Source: Linyphia triangularis (taxonomy: Eukaryota; Arthropoda; Arachnida; Araneae; Linyphiidae). From it: a stretch of 64,000 nt of DNA. Below are positions 57,098-64,000 of the stretch, piece after piece (positions within the stretch are counted from its first letter, which is position 1; the number at the start of each line of letters is the position of its first letter). The notes under the pieces were generated by a model that did not search any database, was not told where the DNA came from, and was given only the letters and a program-made list of their open reading frames with translations. The position numbers and the translations under genes are program-made. The stretch is from the NCBI GenBank assembly GCA_963978545.1, contig OZ021729.1, forward strand, positions 6,879,501 through 6,943,500. Reading direction: 5' to 3'.

Positions 57098-57754
57098 CAG
57101 TGGTGTAGTGTAAACCAAAAAGGTGTGGGAAAGCTATGTTGTTGCGACGTTACAATCGGGTTTTTTTTTCTGTGGAGAAGGAGGGGGGGGGGGGAGTGAA
57201 AATTGCAACTAAGAATGAATAACTTTATTAATATTATTTTTCATGTCAGACTCTGACCATCTGACCGGAACATTGATGTGTGGCACCCCGGGGTCCACGG
57301 TCAAGTAAGCTGGTTTGGCTACAGCAGGCCAAGGCCCCCCCACGGAGCTATTGCGCCAAAGAGTTTAGTTTAATACTTTAATAGTCACAAAACAGACAAT
57401 GAACACTTTAAAAATAAAAAATAAAAAAATAATTGTAAATAAACTCTTTTTATTTAAATTCATTTTTTTTTAAACTATTTACTTTGCACAACCCATTTTA
57501 AGAGATTATTTGACACTTTATAAATATATTATTGGACTCAGCTCTGAAGTTGTGGATCGAAAACGAAAGCATAGTTCTCACGAAAGAATTTTTTCGTTTT
57601 CTTATTTGACTTTGCGTTTAGCATCACGTAAAGAAAAAAAAATTAAAATTAAAAAAAAAATTAAATATTTTTTTTGGGTGAGGCAACGCCGTTCCTCCTT
57701 CTAAAAAGGTAAAGGATCGCCGTTCCCACGCGTTCCCGCCCCACTACACCCCTG
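57098..57754. mobile_element. Possible hAT-type non-autonomous element
   Basis: Left end CAGTGGTGTAGTG and reverse complement of the right end CAGGGGTGTAGTG match at 12 of 13 bases, in hAT style. The flanking 8-mers (tccacaac, ccccaagt) do not match well, so the target duplication has decayed or the ends are misplaced. Contains a G run near 57183 and no transposase. Confidence 0.55.
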
Positions 57755-60618
57755 CCCCAAGTTTTTATGTGTGCTCATAAAGTGAAAAAGGGATGCTTGA
57801 TATTTTGAGAGACTCAATTCCAAACTGTTTTACATACAACCCCATTGAAAAAAAAAGCTACATTACTATACTTCATAACAATTCTCAAAAAAAAAAAAAA
57901 AAAAGCATTGGGGGGGAGGGGTAATTGTTTGGCGGTAGGGCTATAACATACATTGCTTTGCCACTGACCAGAGGTACTGAGGTTCACATTATGCATTGTC
58001 ACGTATGTGCCTTCCTTCCATGAAAAATTTTACATTAAAAATTCACAGAATGAAATCCGTGAGGGAAACATTACCAAGTTTTTACTATATATGCATTTGA
58101 ACAGGAAATTAATTTCAATAATTTATCTAACGTTTTTACAAAATTAAAAGGAAGTAAATTTTTGCCAATTAAAATTTTATGAACACAAATTATTAAATTT
58201 AGAATAGCAGGTTTTCATTTATTTTGGTACCAATAACCTAAAACAAAAACACTTTGCTGTTGGGAAAGTTTTTAATTCAGTGGGTTTGAGTTTGTATGGC
58301 ACAAGAGCCAAGCTAATTGTGGCTGTGCTGCACCTACTTTAATTGGGTATTGGTTGGTGGACATTTTGCGCGAGATCTACACAGCCTTCTGCCAGTAGTG
58401 CGAGATTTACAGGATCAGTGAAAGCCCCCCCATTTGTTAGTCGAGTATTCTGCAAAATCCATATTTTCAGGTTAAACCAGTGGCAAGCAAATGAAACAAA
58501 TATTTAAAAACATTGTGTTAGCCACTTTGTAAAACCACCATATAGTCTTCATATTTTTTAACTAATAATGTCCTTTTATAAAAGGTCCCAAATCCAAATT
58601 GTGTTTTAAAATGCACATTTTTATTCTTCTGCAAAAAAAATTCTCCTTTTTCAATGATTGACTTTAATGGTAATTGAATTTTGGGACATTTAATTAGCTA
58701 AAAGTACTTTTTAAGAAAGGATCACAAATGTAAACAAACACATTTTTAAAAACCTGGATGTAAACCTCTAATTTATGAAAGCTAACTGTAGGCTTTAATA
58801 TAAGAGTTTTCTCTAGAAAGTTCCACTTAAGTTAATGTATATTGCAGAATTCTTGTAATTTTTACAATAGAACAAAGTAACACTGAATTAAGCCAACCTT
58901 TTGAAAAATACATATATATAACGAATTTAGAAAAACTGTATTTACTTTAGCTTCCTGTTAAATAAAAAAAAACCTGCACATTTTTCTCAATACAGACATA
59001 CTACTTCTACTTCTACTACTACTTCTATGCTTTTGTACAAGTTAAAGGAGATCAGTGAATAAAATCCGCTGTCATTGTAAGAAATATTTTAAAATTTTGA
59101 ATTATTACAGTTTAAAAATTGAATTACATGATTAATATAATGAATTAAAGTAATGAATAGCAAGACAAAATTAATGTATATTTTTGAATAATGCACAAAC
59201 CTTGTGGTAAAAAGGTGATACACTCAATTTTGTTCCCACAAAAACAGACATGGTACAACTCTGTCCCCTTCCCCACCCCAAAAAATAGAACTTAGATGAA
59301 AGCAATGAAAACCAGTAAAAAAAACTCATTTTTTAAAAAAATGTCAAAAGTCAAACTACTTCAAACAATTAAACTATATAGACAAACAGGTTAATCTAAT
59401 TAAACCCAATTTTCTTATTACAGTAAAAAAAAACCTAAAATGTTGGTCTAAAGAGCTGAAATTAGATTTTCCACTACACTGTAGCATGTCTGAAAAAATC
59501 AAGAATCAAAAACTTAAATTTAGAATTTTCAGCATAAAAGAAACTGACCTAAAAATCAATCAACGAATACAATTACAGTACTATAATAACTCTTAGTAAA
59601 GTCCATTTACTTCAATAAAAAACATATGAATAAAATGGAATGCTTTATTTACTAACAACACAAAGATTGCCATCATCATAAAATAATTCACTATGAATTA
59701 GTACAAATAAAAATTTAAATCGTTCAAACATGTCAAACAGTATCGTCAGCTACAGTAGTCTATTTGAAGTTGTAGCGCAGAATCTGAAAGAAATTATTAA
59801 AATCCTCACATCAAGTTACTATGAAACACAGGGTTCACACACATATACAATAGACATGGAATAGCTTCCAAAAAAAAAAAAAAAAAAAAAAGCCAAACTT
59901 CACATGAAAGCAATAAAAACCGGTTAAAAACAACAACAACCCAGAAGTTACAACTTTAACCAATTATATTCGATTAAGTTTTCAAATTTTTTTTTGATTA
60001 CATTCAATGTACTGAATTTACTCAATGAAATTCAATGCTGAAATTACTCAGTGTTTCCACTGAACTGTATTATGTTTGACAAAACTGACTAAATGTCATT
60101 AACCGCAACTTCAGATTTTTCTATGTAACTTTAGTTTGGACACACCTTAAAAAACATAATTCTAACAGCATGTAACCATCTTTAAAAATGTAAAGTTGTA
60201 GTAAAATCCTAAAGTAAGACTAACACTTGGAGGGGGGGGGGGGGGAAGGAAATAAATAAAAATACCAATCTCCAAAAAAACCAAAAAAAAAAACAAAAAA
60301 AAAACCGATTTTAAATTCTTTTATTTAAAAATAAAATACTTCTGTTTACTGAAATTTTTACAATGAGTAGAATATATTAAAAGATTTTAAAGGAAAAAAA
60401 AATATGTGTTTATTTTGCTATTGACAAATAAGAATATATTCCTTTATGTCAAAAATATGGCTGTACTTGTTGGAAATTTTATTAGTTCATTTCAAACGTT
60501 TTATGATGATTCTTTAATTTTCAGTAAAAAGGTCAAGTAAAATAATTAGAGCCAAACTAAAACTATACCATGAATAACATAATATAAAAGAGCTGAGAAA
60601 TCTAGGAGAAAAAAATAC
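57755..60618. other. AT-rich region without a recognised gene
   Basis: Homopolymer-rich (G run near 60232-60245; several A runs). 59270-59520 and 59895-60100 share loosely similar phrases ('tgaaagcaat.aaaacc.gt', 'gctgaaatta', 'tttccact.a.actgta'), suggesting an old direct duplication. No coding exon, tRNA or element termini recognised. Confidence 0.45.
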
Positions 60619-61083
60619 TGTTGCACAAATTGTCTGTATATATTGTAAATAGTGACGTATTATTTCAAAATTCTATTGTAATTTATTTTTATCTTATTTT
60701 ATTTATTAATTAATAGCGATTATACAAGTTAGAAAAAGGTGGCAACACCTAAAGTCATCGAGAAGTTTCGAGATATTTCTTTTCTATGAATTGGCTGGAA
60801 ATTTCGAGAATGTCTCACGCGCTTGTATATAAAAGACTGGAGAACGGGAAAGTTTTCAGATGGACTTCGGACTTCGTTGAAAGCTGATCGCTTTGTTTAC
60901 CTATTGGAGTGAGCTTGTATAATCGCTGAATTCGAAGTTATTTTTGTTGAAGCTTGTGTTGAAGCTTGAGAGTAATTAAACTGTTGCCTGTGAATAAATT
61001 TTGTGAGTTTTCTGAAGAGAGAATAAATATTTTTAAACCGTGAAAACTGCGCCATCATTGCCTCAGCGGAAAAATTCATAACA
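60619..61083 (+). mobile_element. Solo LTR (465 bp)
   Basis: Begins TGTTGCACAAATTG and ends ...TTCATAACA (TG...CA ends), flanked by 4-bp duplication atac (60615-60618, 61084-61087). Inside, in promoter order, are heat-shock-like GAA/TTC arrays (60770-60812), a TATA box (tatataaaag, about 60826) and AATAAA signals (about 60994 and 61022). No matching second LTR or internal region is in the window, so it looks like the product of LTR-LTR recombination. A cellular promoter is the alternative. Confidence 0.65.
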
Positions 61084-61877
61084 ATACATATACCTGATCA
61101 TATGCACTTTTTCTTTACACATTGTTGCACAGTGAAAACTGGAATTGATTTCAAGTTCTGTAAAAGTAACTGTTTTTTAGTTTAAGTAAACAGCTTCAAT
61201 ACATTAAATGAGTCAAACGCTTAGCATAAAAATAGGTAAAAAAAAAAAAAAAATACGTTCCAAAAATATAAATAAAACTATTTCACTAAAATAAGATCTT
61301 AACATACACTTTTGAATGCAAAATAAAAAATTTTAGTGAAATAATTACACTTGAAAATTAATATATTATTCTACATGAGTGCTTATAATATAAATCATAA
61401 TATAAATCATTGTAACGATACTTTTAGAGATATTTTTTGCTTAGAATTTAAATATTAAAGTTTATTTCTTCACACTCATAAATCTTTTAATTTTTGAACC
61501 CTTGAAAAATAATTGAATTCTAATAAAATATTAAATAGTTCTTTGACTTTTCAATGTAAAATCTTGATGATAAATATTTTGTAGTAAAATATTTAATGAA
61601 TTTTTTATAACTTATTTTTTATTCCTCCACTGCAGTTCAAACTTTATTTAAGAATGCAAAATGTACAGAAAACTGGTAACCTGGTTATTTACATCTCACC
61701 GTTTGAGATATCACTTCAATGTTTTTATCAATTTTTAAGCCATGTGCGACTTAAGGTGCACTTATTCGCTGACTATCTTGAACCATACTATACGATATTT
61801 CTTTTATTCAAGCTTTTTAGCTGCGAAGATTTTCCGGATCAAACTCTATCCTCAAAAGTTAGAAGCTCATTTCAATA
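61084..61877. other. AT-rich stretch, nothing recognised
   Basis: Short frames (61654-61878, 61742-61954) without domain similarity. Confidence 0.5.
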
Positions 61878-62800
61878 ATATATTGTACTATAGACTTCAA
61901 TATATTAAATATTTCGTCATTTTTTTCATAATTAATCCATCATTTCATAACTGAATCGCCAATTCACGAATAGATTTAGGAACTCCATTTTAAGACAATT
62001 AGCTACAAGCTAAAATTAAGCAATTGTTGCTATCTTGTCTTCATGACACTTGCGTACACTCCTGTTTTGAAAATTTACTGCAAGTCTGTTGTGGTAGACG
62101 TCAGAATTAATTTTCGTATGGCGTACGGGATTTTTTTTTGCATGGCACTTAGCAACATCTCTTAAATATTTCAATTTAAGTACTTGCTGCGTATTGTAGA
62201 AACAGACATTGATTAAAAACTTATTTTAAAGAATCAAATTAAATATATTTATTGTCACTGACAACATGAAGCAAAAGATTAGAAATTATGCTAATTTATT
62301 TGTAACTTTGGCTTCCGTACGGAGACTTTTCTTACTCATTGTATATTATACAATAGACTTCAATATATTGAAGAATTTGACAATTTTTTTCATAGATAAT
62401 CCAACATTTCATAATTAAATCCCCAACTCACGAATAGGTTTAGGAACTCTATTTTAAGACAATCAGCAACAAGCTAAAATTAAACAATTGCTGCTATAAT
62501 GTCTTCATGATACTTGCATATACTTCATTTTGAAAATTTACTGCAAGTCTGTTGTATTAGACGTCAGAATTAATTTTCATATGGCGTACTGAAACTTTTT
62601 TTGGATGGCCCTAAGCAAGATCTCCTGAATATTTCAATTTAAATACTTCCTGCGTTTAGTAAAAACAGACATTGATTACAAACTTATTTTAAAGAATCAA
62701 ATTAAACATTACAGTATTTACTGAAGATAAGAAAAATATTAAAATTATGCTAATTTATTTGTAACTTTGTCTTCCGTAAGGAGACTTTTTCTACCCACTG
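61878..62800 (+). repeat. Diverged direct duplication, two units of about 460 bp
   Basis: 61878-62336 and 62339-62800 share the order 'atagacttcaatatatt', 'ttaggaactc.attttaaga', 'aattttactgcaagtctgtt', 'acgtcagaattaattttc', 'cagacattgatta' and 'gctaatttatttgtaacttt', with scattered substitutions and small indels. Unit function unknown. Confidence 0.85.
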
Positions 62801-62962
62801 TATATAAATTAAAAATACACATCTAAGTTAATTTTTTTTAAACATTTAATTGAACACAATTATGTCCAGGATCTAAGCTTCTTCACTTATGGATGCTTAT
62901 AGATTTGTTGCACATCTGTAACTTAGCACTGCAAAGTGTTTAATATAATCTCATAAGATTAA

Positions 62963-63189
62963 CCCCTTGCCTGTGGAACATATTTGAGATAAACGTGCTA
63001 AAGATGGAAACAAAAAATTGGGTAAGTTGAGATTTAACGGAGCAAGGGCAACACGGGGACTATACTGCCAAACTGAGTTCAAGCTTCACGGAATTGAAGC
63101 ACCGATTTTTCTCTTGCCCGAACTAAGGTCGGGCATTCCTAAATTGGCACATTTGCGTTGCCCGAACTGACTGCGTCACAGGCAAGGGG
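62963..63189. mobile_element. piggyBac-type MITE
   Basis: Terminal inverted repeat CCCCTTGCCTGTG at both ends, flanked by TTAA on each side (62959-62962, 63190-63193), the piggyBac target signature. 227 bases, no coding capacity. GC-richer than the surroundings. Confidence 0.8.
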
Positions 63190-63314
63190 TTAAGAATTCC
63201 GACTATAATTTAATTAGTCTACAATAGAAATTGCAATGGAAAATAACTGAGGACAAGGGCTTGAAATAAAATTTCAAAATTTATTTAACACGTAATCAAA
63301 ACTCTTAACTCCAA

Positions 63315-63496
63315 GGGGGCCGACCAAACGGTATAGTTGTTAGCGTGCTAGCTTCTAGACCGCGAGGTTGCGGGTTGAGTCCCGTGTAAGACATGGGTGT
63401 TTGTAAATGTATGTTGGCTTGTCAAATGACGAATGTTTCAGGGCATTATAGCCCTCGTATTGCTGACGGCGCCAGATAATCTGAAAACAACCAACC
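63315..63496 (+). mobile_element. tRNA-derived SINE
   Basis: GGCCGACCAAACGGTATAG head, A-box-like 'tagttgttagcgtgc', B-box-like 'gcgggttgagtccc', and tail ending CAGATAATCTGAAAACAACC. Perfect 9-bp target duplication taactccaa (63306-63314, 63497-63505). Same family as 22526-22708. Confidence 0.9.
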
Positions 63497-63810
63497 TAAC
63501 TCCAATGCAGTCTCTGCCTTTTACAAAAAACTTTTCGTCACTAACCAACATATTTTCATAAAGGAACTCTGATCCATCCTCCACTAACCATGGTTCATTT
63601 TATCGTGAAAATATCAGTTAACCAATCAAAATTAAGGAAAATAAATAACCCAACACAAAATATTATTAAACAAACTTTTCATGAAAGAAAATTAAATCTC
63701 AACCTGAAGTTCAGCTGATACAAAAGGTAAACAATAGTTTAAAAAGTGGGATCAATCACAGGTTGGATGGATTGGATTTTATTGTCTCAAGGATAATGCC
63801 TTCACAAGTT

Positions 63811-63990
63811 GGGTTGGTTGTATTCAGATTATCTGGCGCCGCCAGCAACACGAGGGCTATAATGCGCCGAAACATTCGTCATTAGACAAGCCAACATACA
63901 TTTACAAACACCCATGCCAACACGGGACTCGAACCCGCAACCTTACGGTCTAGAAGCTAGCATGCTAACCACTATACCGTTTGGTCGGCC
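63811..63990 (-). mobile_element. tRNA-derived SINE
   Basis: Reverse orientation copy. The boxes are the best preserved of the set: A-box-like 'tagtggttagcatgc' and B-box 'gggttcgagtccc'. 10-bp target duplication with one mismatch (ttcacaagtt 63801-63810, ttcacaggtt 63991-64000). The right duplication ends at the window edge. Confidence 0.9.
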
Positions 63991-64000
63991 TTCACAGGTT

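Noticed and set aside
60619..61083. Promoter of a cellular heat-shock gene
   Set aside because: TG...CA ends, the 4-bp duplication, AATAAA signals inside the segment and no downstream coding frame fit a solo LTR better. Not fully excluded.
63811..63990. A genuine tRNA gene, because of good A and B boxes
   Set aside because: The sequence lacks a full cloverleaf, continues into a shared non-tRNA body and tail, and is flanked by a target-site duplication, so it is a SINE.

Overview
This looks like a 64-kb piece of an AT-rich (roughly 70% A+T) invertebrate nuclear genome dominated by transposable elements. The mobile element types, the spliced genes (GT-AG introns) and a single-exon MATH/BTB (SPOP-like) gene point to an arthropod. 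Large families of such SPOP-like genes are typical of spiders, so a spider or other chelicerate is my best guess. That is an inference, not proof. I see no bacterial, organellar or CRISPR features.

Layout. 1-2794 is an almost perfect 2.8-kb palindrome that begins at base 1. 2795-9300 is AT-rich and holds two degenerate tandem arrays (5285-6700 and 7934-8550). The second carries evenly spaced CRE-type octamers and is followed by an ETS/E-box/CRE cluster. 9305-10090 is the first of three copies of an unclassified interspersed repeat. About 11150-16990 is a decayed two-gene DNA transposon of ISL2EU type: a SWIM-finger/YqaJ-nuclease gene on the plus strand faces a THAP-DDE transposase gene on the minus strand. 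19984-21279 is a non-autonomous hAT-like element.

21483-39317 is an apparently identical tandem duplication. Two 8,417-bp copies (offset 9,418 bp) are separated by a 1,001-bp filler that matches part of a hAT element at 46626-47625. The right breakpoint lies inside another hAT element, which is complete only in the second copy (38203-39903). Each duplicated unit carries a tRNA-derived SINE, a Tc1/mariner-type MITE, a tandem array of about 130 bp per unit and a 51-bp alternating repeat.

39920-41590 holds more tandem repeats. 42100-43575 is a relic of an animal Mutator-like transposase gene. The only intact host-type gene is the SPOP-like MATH/BTB gene at 44660-46180 (minus). Just upstream of its start codon sits an 8.25-kb nest of mobile elements: an outer hAT (46251-54503, perfect 8-bp target duplication) contains an inner, internally deleted hAT (46617-48148, perfect 8-bp duplication) and a Ty3/Gypsy retrotransposon of the CsRn1 type (48863-53892, 297-bp LTRs). 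The Gypsy pol gene carries four lesions although its LTRs are nearly identical.

54504-64000 has two more copies of the unclassified repeat, several MITEs, a solo LTR (60619-61083), a diverged direct duplication, a piggyBac-type MITE and two more SINEs with target-site duplications. The biology here is genome dynamics: nested insertions, a duplication with apparently templated filler, and a transposon pairing a transposase with a phage-type nuclease.
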